A stretch of 64,000 nucleotides of DNA from positions 2,709,988-2,773,987 of the forward strand of contig MU004234.1 of the NCBI GenBank assembly GCA_010405405.1, read 5' to 3'. A program made the translations under genes and the position numbers. Below are positions 31,742-44,123 of this stretch, piece by piece. The notes under the pieces were generated by a model. The model had not been told where the DNA came from, searched no databases, and saw only the letters and a program-made list of their open reading frames with translations. The stretch is from Microthyrium microscopicum. Lineage: Eukaryota > Ascomycota > Dothideomycetes > Microthyriales > Microthyriaceae. The first letter of the stretch is position 1. Every line of letters starts with the position of its first letter.

Positions 31742-31928
31742 TAGAGCTTGTAGATAAAGAGTATACCACAGATCTAAGGAGACCGCAAAATGAGATTGCC
31801 GTTCCGAATGTAGATAGGTTGATATTTTACATGTAAGGCACAAAAGCTAAAGTATGTGACATCAGTCTCCGCGGAAGATGAAAGCAAATGTCCGAATCTG
31901 GTTGGATCTTTGTTTTCTCAAGGCGCTT

Positions 31929-33748
31929 CTATGCTTGGTATTTGAACCCGCCTGCGCGTTTCCAGAACCCATACGGGTCCATTTGCCTCTGTATCTGACT
32001 GAGCCTTTGGACATTTTTGTAACTCGAAGTAACTTCTTGATCGTAGGCGGCATCGTTCATAAACAAGGGCACATATGTTTCCGATACAATGCTGGAGCTC
32101 GTCTTATTGGTAATGATTCTCTTTTCAACCATATCCGTCAGGCTTTTGCCTATTTGCCACACGAGCTTGTCATCTTCTGCCTTATTCCAAACAAAGTTAA
32201 GTTCGATGATGAAGCGATTCTTGTCCTGCGACGAAAGCCCCATCGCATTCCCTCCTCTTTTCTCAGATTGTTTGCCGATAAGGTTTGGAAAGGCCTGGAA
32301 CGCGAGAGTTCCCATGCTGATGTAGCTTTTGCTAGTCAAAGAATTGGTGAGATTCGAAAAAGCGCTTTCAATCTCTTTGTAGACATCGGGGCGGTCAGTC
32401 ATATAAGGTAGGGTGAGACTACGGAACGATGTCCTTAAACCTGTTGCATCTGCACCTAAGCTATTGAAAGCAAGTAGCTCTGGGTATGTTCGTGTTTTGC
32501 ATAGATCAAGTGTTGGCTTGATATCGCCTAACTTGCCGAAGGCGCCTTTGGGTGGAGTTGCACCGTCGTAGAAGAAGTACACCATATAAAACGAAGAATT
32601 GAAAAGTATATGAGCCGAGTCAACGATGATTGCAGCTTTGGGATCTGCGCTCGGGTTCCCAACAAACTCGTGGAAGCCTTGTAAGATTTGATCGCGGTAC
32701 CCGCTTGTGAAGATACGATATCCGCCCCATACTTGGTCAATAGGATGAGTGTTGAGGGTGAATTGAGTCACGATGCCTGCTAATGTCAATTGTGCTAATA
32801 TCAAAGGAAGTTTCAAGACTGTACCTACCTAGTTGTTCTCCGCTCCCTCGTAGTGCAACTGCAAGGTCTGGATGGCTTTCTGGAGTAACGTGGACAACTG
32901 AGCCATTTGCTGTGACAAGCTCCCAGCCGACCACATTCTAAATGCTGTTAGTGGCTGCTTCCAGGGTTTTCAAGAATACAGACATCTGCGGCCAGACCAT
33001 ATTGAGCACTTAAAAATGAAAGACCTCCTTGTGTCAAATAGCCACCGATTCCAACTATGCCAAGTCGGCCACCCACAGCTGTCACGCCCTCTTTGGCCAG
33101 TGGAGTGATTACATCAGTCCCTGTTATCAAAGTGCATTAGCCATAGCAACCGTGGGACAGTATCGGGTGAGGAATTAGGAGGAGCTTTGGAATGGAGAAG
33201 GACATACAAGGCCCACCAGGCTTGACGAATGCGACTTTCTTATCGGCCGCGAGGGTTGTACCTCTCATATTATTCAATGATAGTAGAACACCATCACTGA
33301 TACTAGAATGACCAGGGTTGGGATCATGCCCGCTATCTCTTGTCAATGAAATGGTTCTTTTGAGTAATTGGCGGTAAGGCGTGGTAAGGATAGATTATGA
33401 AGTAAGGAAACACAACAAAAATATATTCACTTACCCGCTCTTGATTACAAACTTCACATCGGGGAATTGATGCAGTGCTTTGACAGTAGCAGAGACATGT
33501 TCTGCAGTTATGGGAAGCACAATACATGTTGGCTTAATGTCTCGAAGTGCAACATTCCAATATGTCTTCAACTCGGCGTCATAAGCTTTTTTTGATAATC
33601 CACTTGCAAATGCGATTTGATCGGGGACGACATTTGCAATTGCTTGACACGCTTGTTCCGTTCGTGCAGGCGGAGCACCTGAAGCTTGTTGAAAGTCAAG
33701 CAGCAAAGCGATCAGAGTAGCTAACCGCGGAAGAGATTTGAGAGGCAT
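31929..33748 (-). CDS. secreted FAD-linked oxidoreductase (PCMH / berberine-bridge-like)
   Basis: Five exons (33748-33435, 33332-33208, 33120-32984, 32937-32829, 32776-31929; introns 102, 87, 46 and 52 bases) give 510 residues. Intron 3 has an unusual GTCTGT donor but a good CACTAAC branch and TTTAG acceptor. A signal peptide precedes A-P-P-A-R-T. The FAD-binding half shows V-I-K-S-G-G-H-D, V-K-P-G-G-P-W-T-D-V and G-R-L-G-I-V-G-I-G-G-Y-L-T-Q-G-G, and later N-V-V-G-W-E-L-V-T-A-N-G. The end D-P-Y-G-F-W-K-R-A-G-G-F-K is the BBE C-terminal motif. The S-G-G-H His may carry FAD. The Cys of bicovalent members is absent from the G-R-L-G-I-V-G loop. It probably oxidises a sugar or secondary metabolite outside the cell; the substrate is unknown. 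Confidence 0.9.
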
Positions 33749-34843
33749 TATAGTAAAAAGTAGTTGAAAAGTTTGTTCTAACGACCTGGAGCCAAGAAGG
33801 GTGTTTCATGCTTTTCTACAACTCGAAACTGCAAGCCGCCTCGTGGATTATTGCTCAAACTATTGCTCAAATAGGTACAAGTAGATTACTCACAGGTAAT
33901 GTTTCTACAAAGATCATGCTGATATCACAAGTGACGTATAGAGAAGCTTTGCCTAGGAAGAGCACTCCATGCCGAACCCGAATGCTGAGCTCGACTTGTT
34001 TGCACGTGTTGATTACACAGGTAGCTGCGACAAAATCTAAGTATTCTCCGAACCCTTATTTAAAAAAACAGTCTAAAAAGTATGATCTGTTCATACCTGA
34101 TGAATGCGAATGAACTTCGGAACGAGCTAGGACTTTCAACATTTTCGGAGAACATGTGAGATACGCTAGGAATACATTCACTCACAACGGGTCGTTCCGT
34201 GAGCGGAGGTCTCATCCCAGAAGATAGAGGGCTCGCGGTGACTTATGACAGGATCTCATTCCAGGTTCGATTATGTTCTACCAATCTGATATCGTCAAAC
34301 AAGAGATTTGCCATCGCACAGGGCACGTCTACGGGTCGTTCCGCGAGCGACGTCTATGCGCTGGGAAATCAATATATTGATTGATTCTTACCAACTTTTT
34401 TAACGCAGACCTGGAAAACTGTCAGGCGGTTGGTTCGTAGGCTGTGTCTCTGGCTGGTTGTAGTGCAGAGGTTCAACCCGGCTTATAGGTATGCCGTCAC
34501 TAATCAAGATGGATCTCTAGTTCAATAGCCTGGAATGTCTTTCTAGCGGATATCTATCAAAGTTCAGGCGAATGGCACCTAGGATACTGGTCTCGCTAAT
34601 GGATGCTCGCCACCAGGATGATTTCGTTTCACAAATATCACTTTGAATGGGTAGGTGCTATTGCCTCAATGATACATAAGATAAGTAACTTCTATTGCGC
34701 ACTGATGAATGAGAAAGTTCTATCCGTTCCTAATGAAATTTGAAAGCTTGTCTGACAAGACTTCCGCACATTAGATATCTAATACTGCTTGAGGTATCCG
34801 ACCAGAGATCCGTGCCACGGTCAGAAGTGACTAGTCTTTCAAC
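33749..34843. other. intergenic between divergent genes, with a 19-base direct repeat
   Basis: Upstream of both the FAD oxidase (minus) and the SURNod19 gene (plus). It contains two copies of ACGGGTCGTTCCGTGAGCG, at 34187-34205 and, with one mismatch, at 34331-34349. No convincing gene; a 101-codon plus-strand frame at 33808 has no recognisable content. Confidence 0.5.
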
Positions 34844-36375
34844 ATGTTGATTTTACTGTTGTTAGCCAGCTTTACGGCACAGAGTTTGGCTTTGCCATCT
34901 ACCCTCACTCACTGTAAAGTCTCGAATCAAAGGGATAGGAATACTTCTGACTTTCACAGACACCAAAAGAGATGGTCCAGGTGGTCACAGTAAAGACGAG
35001 CCTGGTATGGCGGGTATGGATCATAGCGGCATGTCTGGCGGCGGCATGTCTGGCGGTGGTATGGCAGGTGGGCTGGCAGACATCTTGTTACAATCCCCGT
35101 ACACTCAGAAGCTACTGAACATGGTAGTTGGAGTATTTCCAGTCATGAAGACTGCCAAAAGCGATTTGAATATGCCATCGACTTTCAAAAGGCAGGGAGC
35201 TAAAAAGGCAAATATACGATTTGGGCCATTCGATATTGTTGATGCAAAGACAAGAGCCAAGACCAAGAATCCAAGTCTTCTTGCCATGGATCCTGGCGGA
35301 ACCAGTTTCATGAATAAGATTACAGATTTTCCGAAAGACATCAGCCTTCTGGACGCGGTTGTAAAGCTGGTGTATGAAGATGGTTCACCTGCTGCTGTGG
35401 CCAATGGAATTTACAATCATCATGTTGCTTTCTTGAACACAGCAAAGTTACCCCCGGCAATGGCAGCATGTCCAGGCCAGGCAGCAAAACTGGGCGTTCC
35501 AGTTTCTGTGTTTGTAGCAACAGGCGAGGATGGAAACAGCTACAATTATACACCCGACCTTCCTGGTTTCAACAGCGGTTATTATATTGGACCAAACGAT
35601 GGCATCGCTGTTCTTGCAGAGATTGTTAATTACACGAACGAAACGAAAAAGGTCTACGCAAGTGTAGACTACAACTATGTGTCCGGCAAGCCAAAGTATG
35701 ATGTTAGCAGTGTGACACTGAGTGTCACCCAGTGCAATTCCAACGCCAATGTTGGTATCAAACCAGAGAAAGGTCAAATGGTTTTTGGGATGGCTAGCAA
35801 GAATATGACTGTTCAGATGGATGGATATATCTTTGCCGTGCGAGGTCATCTTCATGACGGGGGTGATTATGTTGGATTGGAGGTCAATGGCAAGCCAGTG
35901 TGCAAGTCCAAAGCAATCTACGGAGGTGAGATATCTCTATAAGCTGCTGAAATTCCATGCTAACAACTTTCAGGCAAAGAAGGAACTTCTGCAGCTGGTG
36001 ATTGGCAAACAGTCTCAGACATGTCCACTTGCAAGGACCCAGTACCAGTCAAGAAGGGTGATCTGCTTGTTGTCAATGCGAAATACGATTTAAAGTCGCA
36101 CCCTGCGTATGTTTCAATCATTATAGAGGCCAGAGGTTGAATGCTAATCGCTTGATAGTCGATCACACAGTGGAGGAGGAGAAGCAGAAGAGATGGGCTT
36201 AGCTATGTTCACATTTGCTACAACAACGGATTCCGGAAAATCTGCTCCAGCCACTCCTTCTGCGCCGGCCTTGTCCGCCCCAAATTCTTCTGCCTCCTCA
36301 GCGGGAGATGGTGGTCTGGGTAGCTTGCTATCTTCTGCTATAGGTGGCATATTTGGCGCTTCGAGACCGGTTTGA
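34844..36375 (+). CDS. secreted SURNod19-family protein with Met/His-rich N-terminus
   Basis: Four exons (34844-34913, 34960-35925, 35974-36106, 36159-36375; introns 46, 48 and 52 bases) give 461 residues. Exon 1 encodes a signal peptide (M-L-I-L-L-L-L-A-S-F-T-A-Q-S-L-A). After it comes a Gly/Met/His run (G-M-A-G-M-D-H-S-G-M-S-G-G-G-M) of the kind that binds copper. The body matches SURNod19: N-H-H-V-A-F, G-Y-Y-I-G-P-N-D, R-G-H-L-H-D-G-G-D-Y-V-G-L, then S-D-M-S-T-C and Y-D-L-K-S-H-P. A late E-M-G-L-A-M-F-T-F-A strand and a Ser/Ala/Gly-rich tail with a weak hydrophobic end follow. The conserved HH and H-x-H groups suggest a metal site. Biochemical role unknown; the plant founder is a stress- and nodulation-induced protein. 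Confidence 0.85.
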
Positions 36376-37013
36376 TTTCCAAAAGTCATTACAGGGTTTA
36401 CCTGAGCTACTAAGAGCCGAGAGAGACATATTGTAGAGAACTTTCCTCTATTTCATGAGGACTAGAAGTTCTTCTTGGAGGCTGGTCATTCATTTACATG
36501 CTTCGTTAAAATATACCATTCGCTATTGTTCAATCATTTCTCGCGTATGGGCTATCAAGTAAGGAAACCATTTTTATGATTGACTGTAAGATTTGCCTCA
36601 AACACGTTATGATTTGGTGACAGGAAAGGTGTCTTTCAATTAAATGCAGTGACTACCACTTTGCGCTTGGAAGAGAGATTTTTATGCAGATTGTGTTCAT
36701 CAGCTGTCTCTTATGGCATTGGCGAAATGCACGCGCCGGTGACTGCGACTAAATGCCACGACTGGGGCTGATCTACTCTATATTGGACTTACCGAAGGAG
36801 GGTTATGATGTCTGCATAATTCTTCATTGGATAGCCCTGCTCCACTGTTTTGACTTTATGAAACTGCGATAAATACCTCCTCAAAATATTCGAAGGGTGC
36901 AAAGTTGAGTCTACAGTCAATGTTTCATTTTTTCTCGTAACTTGGAATGACATCGTTGCCTTTTGCCCCAGTCAATACTAAATAATTCAATTGACTGTGA
37001 GCAGACAGCTCTG
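36376..37013. other. intergenic, promoter side of the regulator gene
   Basis: No gene or repeat seen in about 640 bases. Confidence 0.45.
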
Positions 37014-38270
37014 ATGAGTGACAGCACGTTTGAACCTGGGCACAAGAAGTCTCGCAAGGGTTGTAAGCAATGTAGGAGGAAACACGTCAAGGTACTCACT
37101 TTCTTGAAAGAAGCTTAGAAACACATCTGCGATTCTGGTTATATAACTTACACTCATACTAGTGCGATGAACGGATTCCATGCGGACGATGCGTTCGAAG
37201 AAAAGAGGAATGTGATCTTCTTGTTCCCCAAAGATTAGCATCCGAGGACTCTTTGACACAAGAATCAGTTGAAGTGAGTGCTATCAGGGCTTGCAAAAGA
37301 AAAAGAATGACACCACTAATCAATGAAATAGACATTGAACAGACTCATATATGTTATGCATCATTACACCCTCTACACAGCAGATAGCTTGATCGACAAT
37401 GCAGAAATACAAAGGCTATGGAAATATGTCTTTCCGGAAGAGGCTTTACGCCATCCATTTCTTACACAAGGTCTCTTGGCAATATCAGCGTTACATCTCA
37501 CGTCTACGAGGCCGATAGAAAGATTAATTTGGACACCATTGGCATTGAAACACCAAAGCAGAGCTCTGCAACTCTTTCGTGCGACACTTCCTTGTGTTAA
37601 CCAAGAGAATTGCCATGCTCAATTTGCTCTGTCGATTTTGATAAGCGTCACATCGATGGCATTTTGCAGCTATGGAACAGCACTCGGGCCCGGTCAAAGT
37701 CTTCCCATCAACGATGTCACTGAAGCTTTTACCTTGATCCGAGGGGTCGGTGAACTCTTGAGTGTTGCTACTGAATGGCTTACCGCTGGTCCTTTAAGTA
37801 CAATACTCACCACTCATTTCGAAGATGCTCCCGAAAATTCGGCAACTAATCGAGTCATTGATCTGAGTCCTATCAAAAATCTAAGCCGGATGGTACAGGA
37901 AATGTGTCCAGATCTTGACGTGCAGCGAGATCTGTATTCATCGATTCATATCTTGGAATATGTCTACTCGCAGGTTCTTAAAGGCCAAGGCCGCGAGATT
38001 GGCAAAAATCCCGGGGTAGGCTGGCAATGGCCAAGTGGAGTCAGTCCAGGATATACGGCTCTGTTACTAGATTCTCACGGTGGTGCCTTAGTGATCTACG
38101 CCCACTTTTCTTTACTCAGTTATACTTGGAGAGACAAGTGGTATCTTAACGGATGGGCCGAACGATCCATCGCCGCGATCGTGAAACATCTTTCTTCCGA
38201 GTGGTTGCAGTGGGTTGAATGGCCTATCGAACAAGTGAAAAATGGATTTCCTATTTTTAAAGAAGAGTAG
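37014..38270 (+). CDS. Zn2Cys6 transcription factor (sterol-uptake-control-like)
   Basis: Three exons (37014-37091, 37163-37273, 37332-38270; introns 71 and 58 bases) give 375 residues. The start lies just before a basic lead and the Zn2Cys6 cluster C-K-Q-C-x6-C-x6-C-G-R-C-x6-C, which is split by intron 1. After a short linker comes H-H-Y-T-L-Y-T-A-D-S-L and then H-P-F-L-T-Q-G-L-L-A-I-S-A-L-H-L, the start of the helical regulatory region of Upc2/SUC2-like and related fungal regulators. It ends rather soon (375 residues), at K-E-E, about 130 bases before the AT-rich repeat block. A nuclear DNA-binding regulator; target genes cannot be read from the sequence. Confidence 0.88.
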
Positions 38271-39290
38271 AGAAAGACACCAATCACTTTCCCTTCTTAA
38301 AGTTTGCGAATAAAGGTGTGTAGGAAGCGCAGCGCATTTGATACCTTTATAAAGTTTAAGAGATCCAGAACTTACAAGGCCCATGGAAGCGTTACTATTA
38401 CTAGTAATAAAGTACTCGCTACTTGTGGATCTAACCCCTACCTCTAGTAGTAGGCGCTAGCTTAGTGTAACAAGCTACGGAACTTAAGTAAGTAGATAAT
38501 TAGATTATATTCTAGAATCTACGAATAAGAGAGAGAGGGAAGAAGATTTAGAAGAGCTATAGATCTATAAGGAAAGTAAGGCTACTTAGTAAATCCTTAA
38601 GTATACTAACCTCCTTAAGTTTAGTACGTAATCTTATAATAAGATCTTTCTTATAATACTACTATAGAGCTTATAAAGAAAAATTATTATATAATTCCTT
38701 TCTTTAGTATAGCTTTTTAAGCTATAGACTATTAATTATATTTATTTTTCTAATCTATTTTATTCTAATCTAGTTTAGTCTAGTTTAGTCTAGTCTAATT
38801 TAGTCTAGTCTAATAAACTTTTAGTAATAAATAATATTTTAATCCTTCTATAGTATAATACTAATTACTAGTTATTTAGAGTATCTTAACCTTTAGCTTA
38901 CTAAGATAACTATTAAGAAGTATTAATAAATCTTAAAATATTTTTAGAATACTCTAGTTCTTAAGTCTTAGTAGTCTAGTAGTTAGTAATCTTATTAATA
39001 TAGAGAAATTAGTAGTATAATTATTTATACTTTTTAATTAGTAGAAATACTATTAAAATTATAATTAATACTATTATTAGTAAGCTTTAATATTAATAGT
39101 ATTTAGGTAAGATATAAGCTTAGCTTACTAGAGTACTAAGTATAAAACTTAGTAATAAACTCTAGTATATTCTTAGTAGCTATTTAATTATACTATTTAG
39201 CTTTATTATAACTAGTATACTTAATTTTATATTATAGCTTCTTATATTAACTAGTAAAGTAGCTATTAATAATAGTATTAATAGACTATT
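38271..39290. other. boundary from gene-rich to RIP-affected AT-rich DNA
   Basis: Base composition changes abruptly near 38390. From there CpA and TpG almost vanish while TpA, CTAG and TTAG abound. Part of this stretch (38690-38820, with TCTAGTCTAG-like runs) resembles, in inverted orientation, the sequence at 55260-55360, so it probably holds a fragment of the same retroelement family. No gene seen. Confidence 0.6.
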
Positions 39291-39516
39291 TATATAAGGA
39301 ATCCTTATAAGTTTAGTATTATAGTATTTAGATACTAAGATCTAATTCTATAAATAAGATTTCTTTATCTTATTTAGAGTTAGTATATTTAAGAATATTC
39401 TAAGCTTCTACTTCTTTATATTTATAGCTATATTTCTAGATCTCTTCTTTTTATACTTAGATTCTATAATACTAGCTACTTTCTACTTACCTAATTATAC
39501 TTATTAGCTCCTTATA
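39291..39516 (+). repeat. LTR-like repeat, left copy of the outer gypsy fossil
   Basis: About 226 bp, matching 55357-55582 over its length. It begins TATATAAGG and ends CCTTATA-like. The exact ends are blurred by mutation. Confidence 0.7.
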
Positions 39517-42500
39517 TAATCTAAGTACCTCTATACTAATTTTATACTCTATATATAAAAATTATATATTATTAATAAATATATAGAAGTATTTATTAAT
39601 TCCTATCTTAATCGTAATTATACTATAAATCTAACTAATTAGTATTTAGTAATACTACCTTTAATTAGAATTAGCGTTACTAAAGATACTAGTAAATTTA
39701 TAAATACTAACTAGAGTAACGTAAATTTAGTATTATTTACTAGAATAAAGACTACTTAGAAGCCTAAGCTTTACCTTATAGTATTCTTTTTAGATTTATA
39801 GAAGCGTTTATACTACTTTCTTTCTATTAACTATAAAATATACTTATCTTATTCTTTATTAATTTATATTTATTAAATCTATTAAATTAGTTCTAATTTA
39901 TTAAGAAGTACTATATTATTTAGCTACGTATTACTATAAGTAAGGCGCTATATATTCCTAGTCTTAAACTAGTATTAAGTAACTCTTATATTACTTATAA
40001 GTATAGTAGCGTTAATATTTAAAGTTACTTAGTTTTGCTTTATTATAGTAGAAATAGCTACTTTACTAAAAAGCTAGTCGTCTTAGATATAAAAACTAAT
40101 TAATAGTCTACCGTTATGTTAACGCTATAGTAAGAGAGTATCTTAATAGTTAAATCTATTAAAAAGTTACCTCTATTACCTAAAGTAGCTTTAAATAATA
40201 AAGATAAGAAATTTCTTTATTAAAATACCTAAGTTAGTATTAATATTTAATAACTTTATAAAATTATTACTAAACTATTAACTATAGTACCTATTACGTT
40301 AGTAAGTATAATAAAAGAGCTAATATTAAAAAGTAAAAAGGTAATAATCTCTAATACTATTATTAGTAGTTTACTAGATAAAAATATATTAGAAGTAAGA
40401 TTACTTATTAATATTTACTATTAGCTAAAATTACTAGCGTATAAAAAAGAACTTTATAATATTTCTATATTATTTCTACTCTATTTATTCTTAGAATTAG
40501 TAGACCTTAATAGTAAAGTTACTTTACTTACTAGTATAAAGCTTTTATTTATATAGATATTATATAAAGTAAGACTAAAGATAAAGAAGTAAATATTAGT
40601 AATTCTTTAGAATAATTCTAATAATTCTATTACTCTTTAGAAATATTATATATTAATATCTAATAGTAAATATCTAGACTAATATATTAAGTTTATAAAA
40701 AAAGATTAATTCTTTAAATAACTATATATTATATTAGTAATTAATTAAACTATAGTATTACGTTACTAGTTTACTTAAAAACTTTAAAATTAGCTAGTAG
40801 AAAAACTTATAAATACTAATATAGAAGTAGGTTAACTAAATAAATTAGTAGACGTACTATAAAAAGAGATAGCTACTTATTAATAGATAATAATAAATCT
40901 TAAAGTACTTACTAGCTAAATTTACTATAACTATAAGTTAGTACTAGCTACTACTTATTTAAATAAATAAGTAGCTTTTACTAAATTAATAAAGAAGCGT
41001 AATACTAATCTATAATATTATAAGTTAGTTATTAATCTTTACTACTAAATCTAAGAGCTTAAGAATAAACTTTAAGTAAATATAAATTAAGCTTAAGTTA
41101 ACTTAGAAGATTTAAAGAATAACTTTTTATTAAGTTACTTTATATTATAAGTAATATATCTAGTAGTTTTATACTTTTAACTCTAAGCCTAAGGAATATA
41201 TTATATCTTATTATTATTAGTAGCTAATAGTAGCTTTCTAGTAATACTTATAAAGTTTAAAGAACCTAGTAATTTTAAAGGTAAACCTATATACTATAAA
41301 TAATAAAAGAAGAAAATATTAGATATATTTCTTAATAAGAATATATATCTTTATATTTCTACTAAAAAGAAGAAGATTAAGTTTATTTATATTTATTATA
41401 CTAACTTAGTCTATAGTATTATAGTTATATAAAGAGATTATAAGTTAAAGAATCTTTACTATACTATAAAAGAGATATAGATAGACTTAAATAGATACTA
41501 CTACTTTAAGAATACTTTTAAAGATACTAAGATATAGTTAAAGTCTTTAGATACTAAGATAAAAAATATAAAAAGTCTTTAGGCTTTTATTACTTACTTT
41601 TTAATAAATTTAGTAAATATAGAACTATTAAAATATAAGAAGATTATTAAATTATAAGATTTTATTAACTATAAGTTTATAGACCTACTAGTAAGCTAGT
41701 ATTTTAGTAGTTTTACTATATTTTATACTTAACTCTATCTAATTATATACTAAATTAATTATAAGCTTACTACTATAAATAATAACTTCTATAGCTATAA
41801 TAATAATTAGTTTATTAATAAAGGAACTTAAAATAATAAAAATAATAATGTTAACTATTCTATAAACGTTTTTAATACTTTAAAAATAAATAAACGTTAC
41901 GTCTATTATAAATAGAAGGGTTACTACTACTTTAATAAGACTACCTTATATAAAGATTAGGAATCCTTATCTAATAATAAGATTAAAGCCTTAGTTATAT
42001 ATTTAGTAGCAATATTTATAAAAGTTTAAAAAGAATAGTAATTCTCTATAGAGAATACTACTAAAAATAACGACTATTAATCTTTAAATTAGATACTCTT
42101 TTACTAAGCTATAAGAAAAAGCTAAATAAGATTAAAGTATATAATAAAAGAAAAAAATATACTTTTAATACTAAAATTAAGTACGTAAAGGATATATTCT
42201 ATTAATATAATAAGGAATAGTACTAAAATACTAAGAAAGCTAAAAAAATATTTTATTAAATAGAAGAAGACTATAAGAATATAAAAGAAAAGATATAAGA
42301 GAAGACTAAGAAAATACTTAGTTACCTTTATTAGTATATTTAGTACTTTAAGTATAAAGATACTATTTATAAGAAATACGTCTTACTAGTATACTTATAT
42401 ACTATTTATATTTTACTAGCCTTTATTATACTAGTAGTATAACCTTAGAATATTAAAAAGAAAGATTTTATTATTAAATTATAATAGATTACTATTAGCT

Positions 42501-43394
42501 TAGTATTTATACTATAGTATTTAACTTACTTGAATACTAGTATTTTAATTAATACTAGTAGTAGCGTAATAAGAATTATTAATCCTTATTATCTTTAGTA
42601 ATATAGTATTTCTACTTTTTAACTTATATATCTATACTTAGTAATACTTACTAATAGTAAGTTAGTATTTATAGTTAATAAAGCTATTATCCTTAACTTA
42701 CGTATTAGATACTACGTTAAGTAAATTAGCTATTTTATTATAAAAGTAGCTTCTTATAATCTAATTTTAAAAGTACCCTAGCTAGATTAATATAAAGTTA
42801 ACTTATATAAAGGTTTAAGAATATTAACTTTCTATAGTATAAAATATATTATAAATTATATTATATTATAATGCCTAATTACTATAAACCTAAAAGAATA
42901 ATTTATAAACTTAGAATTACCTAAAGAATTAGATATTACTTTTATATTTATAATAGTATTTAAGAAATTAATAAAGTATAAAGATACTATTATTAATATA
43001 TTTTAGTTTAAAGATTTTAATAACGAAAAAGAAAAGAAACCTTCTAATAGTAATAAAAATAATAATAATAGATTTGCTATAAACCTTACTATATATACTA
43101 TATTAGAGAAAGATTATCTTAAGTAGTAAGATAAATAAGATTACTCTTACTTATTAAAAGAGAAGATCTTAAAACTTATTTTAAAATATTTCTACTAATA
43201 TTTTAAAGTCTTTAATTTAAAGCGTTTAGATATCTTTATACTTTACTATAATAAATATAACTATACTATTAACTTTATTCCTAATACTAAAATTTTAAAA
43301 TACTAACTAATATTAATATTATTAAAGTAAGTCTTAGTTATTAAATAATATATTAAAAGTTTACTTTAATAAGGTTTTACTATAAGTTTAAAAT

Positions 43395-43712
43395 TATAAA
43401 GGATAGTTTGAAGCAAGGGAAATAGATTCTAAGAACTAGTATCAAGACAAGACTAATACTTAATCTCTCTAGAGATCAAGTCTACCTCTTTACTTATGCT
43501 CCTCTCTATCTCCTCTTTGGTAAGGCCACCTCTCCTTCTTGTCCTTAGCTCTATTTAGCTTCGTCTCGTTATAGTAGAGGATAGGCACTATCTGCGTTGA
43601 CCCAGCGGTTCGCTGGCGAAGAGCCTTCCTATAGCATACCACGAGAGTAGAGAGAGCGAGGAAGTGGCGGGATGCCTGCGCCTCTATGGCGAGTCTACAA
43701 GGGTCCGTAACA
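43395..43712 (-). repeat. 3' LTR of the chromovirus fossil
   Basis: 318 bp, the same length as the other LTR. By eye the two differ at roughly two dozen sites, all transitions, with no indels, the signature expected of RIP rather than slow neutral drift. Confidence 0.88.
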
Positions 43713-44123
43713 GAGCCTCCTCCCCCGAAGGAAGTCACCCCCAACGACCCAGCTATCATGCCTTCCTCTTTTGGCGGGTATAGTCTCAACCCACGGTATT
43801 CCTACCTCTAGAGTCACCACAGCACCCGCCATGTAGGCAACAACAACTCTGTTTATTATAATAGTATCGCGCGCACACACAACACCAAAACATTTTAGAA
43901 CTACGACACTCCATCTTCTCAACACTACAACCTCTTCTTCTCACAAGCAATCTGCAAGCATATCGCCTGCCCGAAATCTTAAAAGTTTTTAAAACTACGT
44001 CTCTCCAGAGTCCTCAATTTAACTCGCACCCTTTCCGCGCTCTATCCGCACTCTCTTCGCCTATCTCCAACATTTTCAACTTTTTAACGTGCGTTCCAGC
44101 AGCGTTTCAATTGTTCTCCCACA

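Noticed and set aside
22218-38270. A secondary-metabolite gene cluster around the NRPS-like gene
   Set aside because: The reductase is of the ATRR/NPS10 type, which is not cluster-bound. Its neighbours (DUF1349, thioredoxin, GH35 remnant) are not tailoring enzymes, and the Zn2Cys6 gene is over 10 kb away.
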